From: Campylobacter concisus
GTDB taxonomy: Bacteria > Campylobacterota > Campylobacteria > Campylobacterales > Campylobacteraceae
Direction: 5' to 3'
Length of the DNA stretch: 64,000 nt
Assembly (NCBI RefSeq): GCF_002092855.1
Contig: NZ_LVLC01000012.1
Coordinates: 310,001 to 374,000, forward strand
In this document: positions 8,320 through 17,380 of the stretch, piece by piece
Position numbering within the stretch: position 1 is the stretch's first letter
Layout of the letters: every line of letters starts with the position of its first letter
The notes under the pieces: generated by a model
The model's input: only the letters and a program-made list of their open reading frames with translations
Told to the model about the DNA's origin: nothing
Database searches by the model: none
Position numbers and translations under genes: made by a program

Positions 8320-8769
8320 TGCTTGAGGCATTAAACGAGGCTTGTAAAGAAATTTTAAAAGATAAAAAATGAGCCTTAATCGCTCTTACTGGGCTTCACG
8401 GCAGTGGCAAAAGCACACTTGCAAAACAAATTAGAAAAAATGGATTTAAAAACTTTAAACCTTATCAAGCCGCTGTAATCGACGATGATGTAATGAGTAT
8501 AAATCTCTTTTTTATATGACCAATGGTAAAAATTAAAGTCGACCACAAAAATGAGATAATGCCGTTTTTTTAAATTTATCATGCCATTCGTAAAAGTCGT
8601 AATATACGTAAGCGCAAACCCGCTTTTACGTATAAGTAAATGTGACATTCTTTGTATTTTAAACGCTGATGAAAAAGCTCGAATCGCTGATTTATAAAAG
8701 AAACTCGAGTAAGGATCCAAGCAAGTGCGCAAAAACAATGAGTATAAATTTGAACTAGAGTTCAAATAG
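8319..8769 (+). pseudogene. Decayed P-loop kinase/ATP-binding protein of the LOS locus
   Basis: An ATG overlapping the deacetylase stop opens a frame that reads 17 residues (MLEALNEACKEILKDKK), then TGA at 8370-8372, then continues ALIALTGLHGSGKSTLAKQI with an intact Walker A, and stops again at 8515-8520. A different frame (+1) from 8581 reads PFVKVVIYVSANPLLRIS and NADEKARIADL before two more stops; it ends at 8767-8769. The first stop could be a TGG-to-TGA change. The remains suggest a small nucleotide-binding kinase, perhaps for an LOS sugar or phosphate group, but I cannot name it. The stretch 8770-8866 holds nothing I recognise. Confidence 0.75.
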
Positions 8770-8866
8770 CCAATAAAGCTAAATATCTAATCGGAAGCGG
8801 TTCTCCAGATCTCACAAAAAACATATAGATAAAAATAAGAAAATTTTTACCAATTAATTTAGTTCA

Positions 8867-9637
8867 CTAAGACCTTATCGCCGCGTAGATAGAGCCTAAA
8901 ATATCATTTTGATATATAAACATGGTCTTTTTTAGCCATTTCTCATCACGTTTTGTCACTATCCGTTTTATCTCTTCAAGATTGCCGTCAGCTTTATTAA
9001 TGCCACGTTTTGTAGTAAAAAATGCCTTATAACCATGCTTTTTGGCCGCTATTAGATACTCGTCATTGTATTTGCCACGCGGCCAGCAAAGCGCGTCGTC
9101 CTCAAAGCCAAAATTTTTCTTCATAAATTCACGGCAAAGACCAAATTCCTCGTCCAGACTAAGCTGCCCGAAATATCCATCAAAATGACCGTGCGTATGT
9201 GAGTGAAAGTAAAAACAATCGCTCATTTTCTCAATCTGCTCTAAATTTAATATCACATCTTGTGGTCTACTTGGAGCAAGCCTCTTGCACTCGTTGTGAT
9301 CAACATTTAAAAAGTTAGCAGGCCTCATCTCGTGTGCCTTTTGCGCCGCTTCTATCCAGCCAGTAATTATAAAGATATTTGCCCTTAGCCCAAATTCTTT
9401 CACGATAGGATAAGCATAGATGTAGTTGTCCATCCAGCCATCATCAAATGTTATGCAAACACTCTTTTTAGGCACTTCAAGCTCACCTCTTTTATATGCA
9501 ATAAATTCATTTATGCTTAGCGTTTTATAGCCATTTTCAGCTAGAAATTTCATATGCGATTTAAACTCATCCACGCTACTAGTGATAAATCCGCTCTTTT
9601 CAAGCACGTGGTGATACATCAAAACTGGTACGCTCAT
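8867..9637 (-). CDS. Polysaccharide deacetylase (NodB/CE4 family), second copy
   Basis: 256 residues. The first motif TFDDGW is at residues 63-68 (D65-D66) and the second, SHTHGH, lies near residue 150; CWPRGKYND follows, as in xylanase/chitin deacetylase relatives. No signal peptide. The start ATG overlaps the TGA of the upstream GT4 gene (9634-9637), so the pair is translationally coupled. It resembles the 7522-8319 protein in layout but is clearly diverged, so it is not a recent duplicate. A cytoplasmic role in removing an acyl group from an LOS sugar intermediate is inferred. Confidence 0.8.
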   Translation of the reverse strand: MSVPVLMYHHVLEKSGFITSSVDEFKSHMKFLAENGYKTLSINEFIAYKRGELEVPKKSVCITFDDGWMDNYIYAYPIVKEFGLRANIFIITGWIEAAQKAHEMRPANFLNVDHNECKRLAPSRPQDVILNLEQIEKMSDCFYFHSHTHGHFDGYFGQLSLDEEFGLCREFMKKNFGFEDDALCWPRGKYNDEYLIAAKKHGYKAFFTTKRGINKADGNLEEIKRIVTKRDEKWLKKTMFIYQNDILGSIYAAIRS

Positions 9638-10683
9638 TTTACAAGCTCCATATATAAATTTTGTGTGTTCTCTATCATTTTTTCGATACTAAATACCTCT
9701 TTTACGTACTCTCTGCCAAACTCACCCATCTGTTTTCTTAAATTTTCATCCAAAATGAGCCTTTCAAGCACCTTTTTTAGCCCCTCTTTATCGCCATTTT
9801 GAAATAAAAATCCACTCTTTCCGTCGCTTACTGCCTCGCCAAGACCTCCCACGTCGCTTCCGATGGTAGCCAGCTTACACGAAGACGCCTCAAGTAGCGC
9901 TCCACCGATGGCCTCCATATCTGAAGGTAACACACAAATATCAAGAGAGCCCAAAAAATCGCTCACATCGGTTCTATTGCCAAGCATAAAGATATTTTTT
10001 TTATCTTTTATATACTCTTTTAGATTCTCATTTTGAGGACCGTCACCTACGATAAAAAGAGCTGAATTTTCTAAATTTAACTCGCTAAATGCATCGATTA
10101 ATAGCTTATGATTTTTAGCTGCTCTTAGCACTGCAACGATACAAACTCCAACTACATCGTCATTTAAGCCAAATTCTTTTTTCATATTTATCTTAAATTC
10201 TGGCGTATATTTTTGCGTATCGATGCCAGTGTAGATTTTTAGAACCTTCTCTTTTTTCACGCCTCTTTTTATAAGATCCGCGCAAACTGAGTCGCAAACG
10301 CCGACTACTTTTGTGCTTAGGTTATAAGGCAAAGGCGATGTTATAGGCAGCTGTAAATGTCTAGTGCGAACCACACTAACACCGCAAATTTTGCCCACTA
10401 TAGCGCCTATGGTGCCGTCCTTTCCTGAGTGAGTTGAGATTATTTTTATGTTATTTTGCTTTACAAATTTGCAAATTTTTAAAATTTCAAAGATATTAAA
10501 AGACTTTTTGAGATTAAACTCAACAAATTCACACTCTATTTGCTTCTCAAAGCTTTTTGAGCCAGGATTTAGCCCGTAAAAAACCTTAAATTTGCTCTTA
10601 TCTAGTCCATTTATCACACGCTGAGTGCGGTGTTCCTGTCCACCAAATCCAAGAGAGCTTTCAAGCTCAAGTATATTTATCAT
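9634..10683 (-). CDS. Family 4 glycosyltransferase of the LOS locus, second copy
   Basis: 349 residues. The N-terminal SSLGFGGQEHRTQRV loop, the ITSPLPYNL segment and the C-terminal LPSDMEAIGGALLEASSCK with E-x7-E identify a GT-B retaining GT4 enzyme. It is the second gene of a minus-strand LOS arm: GT2 (10687-11715), this gene, then the deacetylase. It faces the plus-strand arm in a tail-to-tail layout around the decayed kinase. The donor and acceptor sugars are unknown. Confidence 0.78.
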   Translation of the reverse strand: MINILELESSLGFGGQEHRTQRVINGLDKSKFKVFYGLNPGSKSFEKQIECEFVEFNLKKSFNIFEILKICKFVKQNNIKIISTHSGKDGTIGAIVGKICGVSVVRTRHLQLPITSPLPYNLSTKVVGVCDSVCADLIKRGVKKEKVLKIYTGIDTQKYTPEFKINMKKEFGLNDDVVGVCIVAVLRAAKNHKLLIDAFSELNLENSALFIVGDGPQNENLKEYIKDKKNIFMLGNRTDVSDFLGSLDICVLPSDMEAIGGALLEASSCKLATIGSDVGGLGEAVSDGKSGFLFQNGDKEGLKKVLERLILDENLRKQMGEFGREYVKEVFSIEKMIENTQNLYMELVK

Positions 10684-10686
10684 CTT

Positions 10687-11715
10687 CTACTCTTTAAATT
10701 CTTTCATTTTTTTATTTGACAAAAAGCCATTTATTGTATTAAAGATTTTTAAAATTTTTGATACATTTTCGTACGATTTTACATTTTTTAGCACTTTAAG
10801 CAAAATTCTCTGTTTTAGTCTAAGTTTTGAAAAACCAGCTGAGTTTATAATGCTATCAATATCTTCATAAAAAAGATCAAGTGCCTTTACATAGCTACTA
10901 TTTTTTAGATTTGGTCTTGCCAAAATAGCTGGCATATATACGCTTTTTATCTTTCTAAATTCTAGATCTGACACCATTTCAAGAGCTAAATTTTTGTTTT
11001 TTAAAATTGAGATTATGTCGTCATAAACAAATTTATGATCCATCACAGCTTTTAGCTTTTCAAAACCAGCAGTGTTGTTGTCTCCGATCTTATAATAATA
11101 AAATGCCTTATTTAACTTTACAAGAGTTTTTGAAGCGATAACATTTCTCACTATAGCGTGAAAATCTTCAGCTTGCGTGATCCCAACTGGAAATAAATTT
11201 TCTTTTAAAATTTCAGTCCTAATCGCCTTATTTGCCGCATTGTGTAAAACTTTGTTATGTCTTGAGGCTAAAAGCTTTTTTAGATACTCGTTTTTATCGA
11301 TTACACCATCCTCTTTTGTCTCAAAATCCTTCAAAAAGAGTTTTTTATTACCATAAACCTTACACATATCTGTTATCACCATATCGGCATCAAATTTTTT
11401 TGAGATATCATAAACACATGAAGCATAATCCTTTTCCACATAGTCATCAGCATCTACGCAGATAGTATATTTGCCGCTAGCTAACAATATGCCATCATTT
11501 CTAGCAGCACTAACACCAGCATTACTCTTTGTTTTTAATATTATTTTATCTTCGTACTCTTTTAAAATTTGAGACGTGCCATCATTGCTTCCATCATCTA
11601 CAACTATGATCTCGATATCATCCATATCTTGAGATATAAGTGAATTTAAACAATCTCTAATATGCTCTTTTTTGTTAAAAACAGGCACTATAAAGCTGAT
11701 TTTCACATCAGACAC
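10687..11715 (-). CDS. Family 2 glycosyltransferase of the LOS locus
   Basis: 342 residues, GT-A fold. The N-terminus ISFIVPVFNKKEHIRDCL, VVDDGSNDGT and CVDADDYVEKDYAS (the DxD metal site near residue 88) are classic GT2 motifs. The C-terminal half is all-alpha and not conserved. The start is a GTG at 11713-11715, supported by AAGGA a few bases upstream; no better ATG is available. It leads the minus-strand LOS arm and is divergent from the ligase-like gene at 11802, with a shared 86-nt promoter region. Many such enzymes add galactose, glucose or N-acetylgalactosamine; which one here cannot be told. Confidence 0.78.
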   Translation of the reverse strand: MSDVKISFIVPVFNKKEHIRDCLNSLISQDMDDIEIIVVDDGSNDGTSQILKEYEDKIILKTKSNAGVSAARNDGILLASGKYTICVDADDYVEKDYASCVYDISKKFDADMVITDMCKVYGNKKLFLKDFETKEDGVIDKNEYLKKLLASRHNKVLHNAANKAIRTEILKENLFPVGITQAEDFHAIVRNVIASKTLVKLNKAFYYYKIGDNNTAGFEKLKAVMDHKFVYDDIISILKNKNLALEMVSDLEFRKIKSVYMPAILARPNLKNSSYVKALDLFYEDIDSIINSAGFSKLRLKQRILLKVLKNVKSYENVSKILKIFNTINGFLSNKKMKEFKE

Positions 11716-11801
11716 GATATTTCCTTTTAATTTTTGTTTAATTGTATATTATTTTTAGTTCAGTAATGATAAAATGTCCACTTAAAATTTAAAGGATCTG
11801 C

Positions 11802-12974
11802 ATGAAAAACGACATTGTCTCTAAGCTCTACAATCTCTTTTTAGTTATTGTCTTATTTACACTGCCGGTAACTGAGGGTTTAAAACAAATTTCACTCACA
11901 CTTTTCGTCTTGGCTGGAATTTATATTTGCGTCAAAGAAAAAAGGCAATTTAAATTTGATCTCATAAATATCTCGCTTTTTATCTTTGTTTTGGCTACTT
12001 TTATAAGCTGCTTGGTAAATGGAGTTTCTGCATCAAGAGCGCTTGATCCGCTAAGGTGTATGCTATTTTTCTTTGTGGCTAGAAGTGTTGGTGTAGAAAA
12101 AATAAATTTTAAATTTTTATTTTTTGCCTTATTTGCTGGTTTGATTGCTGCATTTATCCCTGCTTGTATAGAAAAATTCACTTCAAATGATCCTTTAGCA
12201 CTTTTTGAGCTTAAATCAATAGGACACGTAAATCATAGTGCTATTTTTATGCTACTAGTTTTTTGTGTAGCATTAGTTTCGATAAATAGCAAAGAAATTT
12301 TTGAAAAGTACATATGCATAAGTGTTGCCGGAATTTGTGTCCTTGGTATAATGATAGCTGGCTCAAGAGCTGCAATGTATCTTTTACCAATCATTATTTT
12401 TACTTACTTACTTTTTGAAATTTTAAATAAACAGATAAAAATAAAATTTTTATTAGGCTTGATAATTTTATTTGGTGTAATAGCTATTTCTTATATGTAT
12501 ATATCAACAAATATCACTCAAGATGATAGATTGTATAGTCAACTAACAAAGGGGGTTACTGGATCAGAGACTAGATATCCGATCTTTGCTAGCGCATTTT
12601 ATACGTGGTTAGAACACCCTTTATTTGGGATAGGTTCTGGAGAGTTTAAGATCATTGATATAACAAAATATTTTCCAGGCAATGTTGAAGTTCATGTTAG
12701 TCACGCACACAATACCTTTTTAACATTTTTAACAGAAAAGGGCATCGTTGCCTTGCTTGCATATTTGGTATTTCAACTATTACTCTTTATAAAATTCATT
12801 AAAAATTTTAGACAAAATAGCATAGTTTTTCTTGCACTTTTAATGCTCATGGCTAATAATATAATTTCACTCGCAAATACAACATTTCACCATGAAAATG
12901 CACTTTTAATGCTACTATTTTGGGCTCTAGCTTTAAGTGCGATAGATGAAAAATCGACCTTAAAAATTAGCTAA
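11802..12974 (+). CDS. O-antigen ligase/polymerase-like membrane protein (WaaL/Wzy_C family)
   Basis: 390 residues, almost entirely hydrophobic, with roughly ten predicted membrane segments. A large periplasmic loop contains ETRYPIFASAFYTWLEHP and SHAHNTFLTFLTEKG; the RxxxW and H-x-H-N pattern is that of the O-antigen ligase domain, where Arg and His are catalytic. It would transfer a polymerised glycan from undecaprenyl diphosphate to the lipid A core in the periplasm, or polymerise repeat units. Campylobacters with LOS only often lack such a gene, so its presence hints at a longer surface glycan. It ends at a strong terminator, convergent with uvrA. Confidence 0.75.
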   Translation: MKNDIVSKLYNLFLVIVLFTLPVTEGLKQISLTLFVLAGIYICVKEKRQFKFDLINISLFIFVLATFISCLVNGVSASRALDPLRCMLFFFVARSVGVEKINFKFLFFALFAGLIAAFIPACIEKFTSNDPLALFELKSIGHVNHSAIFMLLVFCVALVSINSKEIFEKYICISVAGICVLGIMIAGSRAAMYLLPIIIFTYLLFEILNKQIKIKFLLGLIILFGVIAISYMYISTNITQDDRLYSQLTKGVTGSETRYPIFASAFYTWLEHPLFGIGSGEFKIIDITKYFPGNVEVHVSHAHNTFLTFLTEKGIVALLAYLVFQLLLFIKFIKNFRQNSIVFLALLMLMANNIISLANTTFHHENALLMLLFWALALSAIDEKSTLKIS

Positions 12975-12987
12975 CGCTCCGATACAC

Positions 12988-13023
12988 CTCAACCGTTTTA
13001 AATTTTATAAAGAAACGGTTGAG
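12988..13023 (+). terminator. Rho-independent terminator after the ligase-like gene
   Basis: A perfect 11-bp inverted repeat (CTCAACCGTTT with AAACGGTTGAG) separated by 14 bases is followed on the plus strand by a T-rich run. It lies in the gap between two convergent genes. Confidence 0.85.
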
Positions 13024-13032
13024 TCAAATTTT

Positions 13033-15861
13033 TTATTTTTTCTTCATTTCCTCAAGCTCTTGTGCTAGAAATTCTCCAGTGTAGCTGCCAGTTTTTTTAT
13101 AGTTTTTAGCTACTTCTTTTACGTTGCCGCACGCTATCACTTTACCACCCTTTGCACCGCCTTCTGGTCCCATGTCTACGATATAGTCGCAGTTTTTGAT
13201 AACATCCATATTATGTTCGATCACAAAGACTGAATTTCCAAGATCAACTAAGTGATTTAGCACCTTTACCAGCCTATCAACATCGGCAAAATGAAGCCCT
13301 GTCGTTGGCTCATCAAGGATGTAAAGCGTATTTCCAGTGTCGCTTCTACTAAGCTCTTTTGCTAGCTTTACACGCTGCGCCTCGCCGCCACTAAGTGTGA
13401 CTGCGTTTTGTCCAAGCGTGATGTAGCCAAGCCCCACGTCTTGCAGTGTCGTAAGCTTTGAAGCGATCTTTGGTACAGCCTTAAAAAACTCAACCGCCTC
13501 ATCTATACTCATATTTAGAACCTCAGCGATGTTTTTGCCTTTGTATAAAATTTCCAAAGTTTGAGCGTTATATCTAGCGCCATTACAAACGTCACAAACC
13601 ACGTTTATATCAGGCAAAAAATGCATCTCGATCGTGATCTCGCCCTCACCTTGGCACTTCTCGCAACGCCCACCTTTGACGTTGAAGCTAAAGCGCCCTA
13701 TTTTATAGCCTCTAAGCTTTGCCTCTTTGGTCTGTGCAAATAAATTTCTTATCTCGTCCATCACGCCAGTATAAGTCGCTGGATTTGAGCGTGGGGTGCG
13801 GCCGATCGGGCTTTGATCGAGGTATATGACCTTGTCTAAATTCTCAAGTCCGCTTAAATTTACCCCAGCTATCTTTTTTACCTTTTTGGCTCTGTTTAGC
13901 TGCTCCTGCGCTTCTGGAAGCAGGGTCTGAAGCACTAGCGAGCTCTTGCCAGATCCTGAAACGCCGGTGATACCCACAAGGTTTCTAAGCGGGAATTTAG
14001 CGGTTAAATTTGAGATGTTGTTGATATTTACATTTGAAATTTCAAGCCACTTCTCGGCTTTTCTATTTTTTTGATAGTTGATCTTTTTCTTACCATTTAT
14101 GTATTGTGCAGTCTGAGTATCTGAGCTTAAAAGCTCTTTTGAACTGCCTGCAAAGACCACGTTACCGCCAAATTTACCAGCTCCAGGGCCAATATCTACG
14201 ATAAAATCAGCCTCTTCTATCGTTTTTTTGTCATGCTCAACGACGATTACAGAGTTGCCTTTGGCTTGTAAATTTCTAAGCGTTTTTATGAGTTTTAGTG
14301 TATCTCGCTCGTGAAGGCCGATGCTTGGCTCATCAAGCACGTACATGACGCCACTTAGCCCACTTCCTATCTGGCTCGCGATCCTAATACGCTGCGTCTC
14401 ACCACCACTGATCGTCCTAGCATCACGTCCAAGCGACAAATAGCCAAGCCCCACGTCATACAAAAAGAAAAGCCTCTCGTTGATCTCTTTTAAGATAGGC
14501 TTTGCGATCGCCTTGTCATAGTCGCTAAGATATGCGAAATTTTTCTCATTTGAAAAAAATGCAGTGCAGTTTTCTATGCTCATATCTAAAATTTCACCAA
14601 GTCCAAGGCCAGCGACCTTGACCGCTAAACTTTGAGGCTTTAGCCTGTGTCCGTTACAAGCATCACAAATTTTCTCACTCATGTATTCGTCAAAGTCTTT
14701 GTAATCCTTCAAAAGCCCATGTGAAATTTTAACCACTCCATCAAACTTTCTAAGCAGCTTATTTCGCTTCCAAAAAAACTCAACTTCCTTGACATTCCCG
14801 TATAAAACAAGCCTCTTTTCATCTTCACTTAGCTCATAATATGGCTTTTTGATATCAATGCTATTTTGCTCACAAAAAGCAAGTAAAAATTTATAGTAAT
14901 AGCTCATGTTGTAGCCGTAAAGTAGCCTGATCGCTCCATTTTCTATCGACTTTTCCTCATCGATGATCTTGCTCATATCTAGGCTGTATCTTATACCAAG
15001 TCCGTCACAGTGCTCGCAAGCGCCCTTTGGAGAGTTAAAGCTAAAGCTTAGTGGCTCAAGTGGCGTAAATGAAATTTTGCAGTCAAAACAAGCCATGTGT
15101 TCACTGTAATGTATAAAACTCTCTTTTAAGCCCAGTTCATCGGCATTTGCGATCTCTATCTCAACCTCTCCAAAGCTCTCATTTAGTGCCTTTTCTACGT
15201 CGCTTGCAAGGCGCTCGTGATTTTGCTCATCAATAGCGATCCTATCAACGATAACCTTTATCGTGTGTTTTTTTGTTTTTGCAAGCTCGATCTCCTCGTC
15301 AAGCCTCACTACCACGCCATCTATCTGCGCTCTCACAAAGCCTTTTTGGCGTAAATTTTCGATCAAGTCCGCCCATGTGCCCTTTTTCTCACGAACTAGC
15401 GGTGCATAAATGATTACTTTTGCGCCAAGTGGGAGTTTTGAAATTTCATTTATGATATCGCTCGCACTCATTTTTGAGATAGGTTTGCCACATTTATGGC
15501 AGTGTTGAACGCCGACCCTTGCGTATAAAAGCCTTAGATAGTCGTAAATTTCTGTAATCGTACCGACCGTTGAGCGAGGATTTTTAGAAGTCGTCTTTTG
15601 ATCGATGGCAATTGCAGGCGTTAAACCCTCAATCTTATCGACGTCAGGTTTGCCAACACGATCTAAAAACTGCCTAGCATAGCTGCTAAGGCTCTCCATA
15701 TATCTTCTTTGTCCCTCAGCATAGAGTGTATCAAAGGCTAGCGTACTCTTACCACTGCCACTAAGACCGGTAAAAACTACTAATTTATTTTTAGGAATTT
15801 TAAGATTTATATTTTTTAAGTTATGTTCCCTTGCGCCAGTTATTTCAATAATATCGTTCAT
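13033..15861 (-). CDS. uvrA: Excinuclease ABC subunit A
   Basis: 942 residues, the normal family length. UvrA is the damage-recognition ATPase of nucleotide excision repair, working as a dimer with UvrB. Two ABC modules are visible: GLSGSGKST near residue 32 and GVSGSGKSS near residue 640, each followed by its signature (SGGETQRIRIA and SGGEAQRVKLA) and Walker B (VLDEPSIGLH and ILDEPTTGLH). Zinc-binding cysteine pairs are seen in CHKCGK, CFDCK...CEHCDG, CDACNG and CEKCQG...CDVCNG. It is transcribed alone, divergent from the ferredoxin gene. Confidence 0.97.
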   Translation of the reverse strand: MNDIIEITGAREHNLKNINLKIPKNKLVVFTGLSGSGKSTLAFDTLYAEGQRRYMESLSSYARQFLDRVGKPDVDKIEGLTPAIAIDQKTTSKNPRSTVGTITEIYDYLRLLYARVGVQHCHKCGKPISKMSASDIINEISKLPLGAKVIIYAPLVREKKGTWADLIENLRQKGFVRAQIDGVVVRLDEEIELAKTKKHTIKVIVDRIAIDEQNHERLASDVEKALNESFGEVEIEIANADELGLKESFIHYSEHMACFDCKISFTPLEPLSFSFNSPKGACEHCDGLGIRYSLDMSKIIDEEKSIENGAIRLLYGYNMSYYYKFLLAFCEQNSIDIKKPYYELSEDEKRLVLYGNVKEVEFFWKRNKLLRKFDGVVKISHGLLKDYKDFDEYMSEKICDACNGHRLKPQSLAVKVAGLGLGEILDMSIENCTAFFSNEKNFAYLSDYDKAIAKPILKEINERLFFLYDVGLGYLSLGRDARTISGGETQRIRIASQIGSGLSGVMYVLDEPSIGLHERDTLKLIKTLRNLQAKGNSVIVVEHDKKTIEEADFIVDIGPGAGKFGGNVVFAGSSKELLSSDTQTAQYINGKKKINYQKNRKAEKWLEISNVNINNISNLTAKFPLRNLVGITGVSGSGKSSLVLQTLLPEAQEQLNRAKKVKKIAGVNLSGLENLDKVIYLDQSPIGRTPRSNPATYTGVMDEIRNLFAQTKEAKLRGYKIGRFSFNVKGGRCEKCQGEGEITIEMHFLPDINVVCDVCNGARYNAQTLEILYKGKNIAEVLNMSIDEAVEFFKAVPKIASKLTTLQDVGLGYITLGQNAVTLSGGEAQRVKLAKELSRSDTGNTLYILDEPTTGLHFADVDRLVKVLNHLVDLGNSVFVIEHNMDVIKNCDYIVDMGPEGGAKGGKVIACGNVKEVAKNYKKTGSYTGEFLAQELEEMKKK

Positions 15862-16001
15862 TAAATTTATACAACCTTTTTAAAATTTTAATCTGTAAAT
15901 TTAGTCTAAAAGTGATAAAAGATTTATAAAGTAGTTTTTCTAAAATTTAAGATTGTAGTTAAATTTAAGAGCCTATTTATATCATTTTCAGCTTTTTTTG
16001 A

Positions 16002-16007
16002 TATTCT
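16002..16007 (+). promoter_or_regulatory. Likely -10 element of the ferredoxin gene
   Basis: TATTCT preceded by a T-rich tract, the usual look of a Campylobacter sigma-70 promoter, lies 28 nt upstream of the ferredoxin ATG, which itself follows a good AAGGAG site. Confidence 0.5.
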
Positions 16008-16035
16008 ACGCCAAATTTTAATCTAAGGAGAAAAA

Positions 16036-16320
16036 ATGTCTGTAAAAATAACTGATATATGCATAAGCTGTGGTTCATGTATTGATGAATGCCCAGTTTC
16101 AGCCATCGTTGATGATAGCGACAACCCAACTGGAGCAGACGCATACTATGTTTATTCAAATAAATGTGTTGAATGTGTAGGCTATAACGATGAGCCAGCC
16201 TGTGCATCCGCCTGTCCAACTGACGGTTGTATCGTATGGGACGCTGTTGTAGCAGGACAACCTTCTCGCGATCAAATCGGTGCTGATGCACGTAATGGCT
16301 CTATTCCAGTTATTCAATAA
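16036..16320 (+). CDS. 2[4Fe-4S] ferredoxin, Allochromatium (Alvin) type
   Basis: 94 residues. The first cluster motif is C9-x2-C12-x2-C15-x3-C19 followed by Pro; the second is C44-x2-C47-x8-C56-x3-C60, with an extra cysteine at 65. The eight-residue loop between the second and third cysteines of cluster II is the hallmark of Alvin-type ferredoxins (YfhL-like). They are small cytoplasmic low-potential electron carriers. It has its own promoter and terminator, so it is monocistronic. Its redox partners cannot be inferred here. Confidence 0.9.
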   Translation: MSVKITDICISCGSCIDECPVSAIVDDSDNPTGADAYYVYSNKCVECVGYNDEPACASACPTDGCIVWDAVVAGQPSRDQIGADARNGSIPVIQ

Positions 16321-16339
16321 TTTTATATTTATAAATTTT

Positions 16340-16356
16340 AGGCTCAAATTGAGCCT
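16340..16356 (+). terminator. Terminator after the ferredoxin gene
   Basis: AGGCTC and GAGCCT pair across a 5-base loop and are followed by ATTTTATTTTT. Confidence 0.75.
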
Positions 16357-16380
16357 ATTTTATTTTTAAGCTTTATTTGA

Positions 16381-16386
16381 TATAAT
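16381..16386 (+). promoter_or_regulatory. -10 element of ndk
   Basis: TATAAT in TTTGATATAATTGCC, 42 nt before the ndk ATG. It begins just after the ferredoxin terminator. Confidence 0.65.
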
Positions 16387-16428
16387 TGCCAACTTCAATT
16401 TAAATAACCTAGATTTAAGGAAAAATTT

Positions 16429-16842
16429 ATGCAAAGAACACTTTCTATTATTAAGCCTGATGCTGTTAAGAAAAATGTTGTTGGAAAAATTATAGATAGA
16501 TTTGAAAGTAACGGCTTAAGAATCGCAGCTGCAAAGAAAATCCAACTTAGCAAATGCGATGCAAAAGCATTTTATGCAGTTCATAAAGATAGACCTTTCT
16601 ACAACGATCTAGTCGAATTTATGATAAGCGGGCCAGTTGTGGTTATGGTTTTAGAGGGCGACAATGCAGTTGCTAAAAACCGCGAGCTAATGGGTGCAAC
16701 TAACCCAAAAGAAGCAGCTCCTGGCACTATAAGAGCTGATTTTGCTGATAGCATTGATGCAAATGCGGTTCACGGAAGTGATAGTCTAGAAAATGCTGTG
16801 AATGAAATAAATTTCTTCTTTGCTTCAAGAGAAATTTGCTAA
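16429..16842 (+). CDS. ndk: Nucleoside diphosphate kinase
   Basis: 137 residues, standard length. It balances nucleoside triphosphate pools by moving the gamma phosphate through a phosphohistidine. The active-site histidine is H115 in NAVHGSDS; the start [16 protein letters not shown] and the [16 protein letters not shown] stretch are canonical. It leads a run of genes: the DUF177 protein starts about 16 nt after its stop, then rpmF, plsX and fabH. Confidence 0.95.
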   Translation: MQRTLSIIKPDAVKKNVVGKIIDRFESNGLRIAAAKKIQLSKCDAKAFYAVHKDRPFYNDLVEFMISGPVVVMVLEGDNAVAKNRELMGATNPKEAAPGTIRADFADSIDANAVHGSDSLENAVNEINFFFASREIC

Positions 16843-16858
16843 TTTTAGGTCAAGAAAA

Positions 16859-17218
16859 TTGATTATATCTTTTTCTAAAATAGCAAACAAAGATATAAGC
16901 TTTGAGCTAGTAGGAAATGATAATTTAGTTTTTATTGGAATTTTAAAAAGAAAAGACCCTTTTTTGGTAAAATGCCAAGGCAAAATAAAAGGGAATATAA
17001 ATTATGTTTGCGATCGATGCGGTGAAGTATTTATGCTACCTATCGATCAAGATGTAGAGCTAAATTTAAGTGACGGTATTTATAAAGATAGCGAAAATGA
17101 GCTTAGCGATACGATGGAATTTTTTGATGGCAATATTAATTTAAAAGAAGTCTTTGAGAGCGAGTTAGAAGCTTTTAAAAGTGATTATTTCTATTGTGAA
17201 AAATGTAAAAATTTATAA
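16859..17218 (+). CDS. DUF177 (YceD-family) protein
   Basis: 119 residues if translation begins at the TTG at 16859, preceded by TAGGT; this gives MIISFSKIANKDISFE, which fits the family's usual beginning. A TTG at 16820 would add 13 residues overlapping ndk and seems less likely. The central CDRCGEVF and terminal CEKCKNL are two Cys pairs that may bind zinc. The family is found next to rpmF in most bacteria and is linked to 23S rRNA or ribosome assembly. Placement directly before rpmF (12 nt) is the strongest evidence for the identity. Confidence 0.85.
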   Translation: MIISFSKIANKDISFELVGNDNLVFIGILKRKDPFLVKCQGKIKGNINYVCDRCGEVFMLPIDQDVELNLSDGIYKDSENELSDTMEFFDGNINLKEVFESELEAFKSDYFYCEKCKNL

Positions 17219-17230
17219 AGGAGAGTAAAA

Positions 17231-17377
17231 ATGGCAGTACCAAAGCGAAGAGTGAGTCATTCTCGTGCAGCAAAACGTAGAACACATTATAAAGTTACAC
17301 TTCCAGTACCTGTAAAAGACAAAGATGGTTCTTGGAAAATGCCTCACCGCATAAACAAAACTACAGGTGAATATTAA
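17231..17377 (+). CDS. rpmF: 50S ribosomal protein L32
   Basis: 48 residues, [17 protein letters not shown] at the N-terminus, then a basic-aromatic middle and INKTTGEY at the end. It is a component of the large ribosomal subunit near the exit of the peptidyl transferase region. The zinc-binding cysteines found in some L32 forms are absent, so this is the C-minus type. An AAGGAG ribosome binding site stands just upstream of the ATG. It lies between the DUF177 gene and plsX (3 nt), the conserved order. Confidence 0.96.
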   Translation: MAVPKRRVSHSRAAKRRTHYKVTLPVPVKDKDGSWKMPHRINKTTGEY

Positions 17378-17380
17378 AAT

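Noticed and set aside
8376..8765. 129-codon minus-strand frame opposite the decayed kinase
   Set aside because: It reads antisense to recognisable kinase remains (Walker A on the plus strand), has no ribosome site and no motif of its own.
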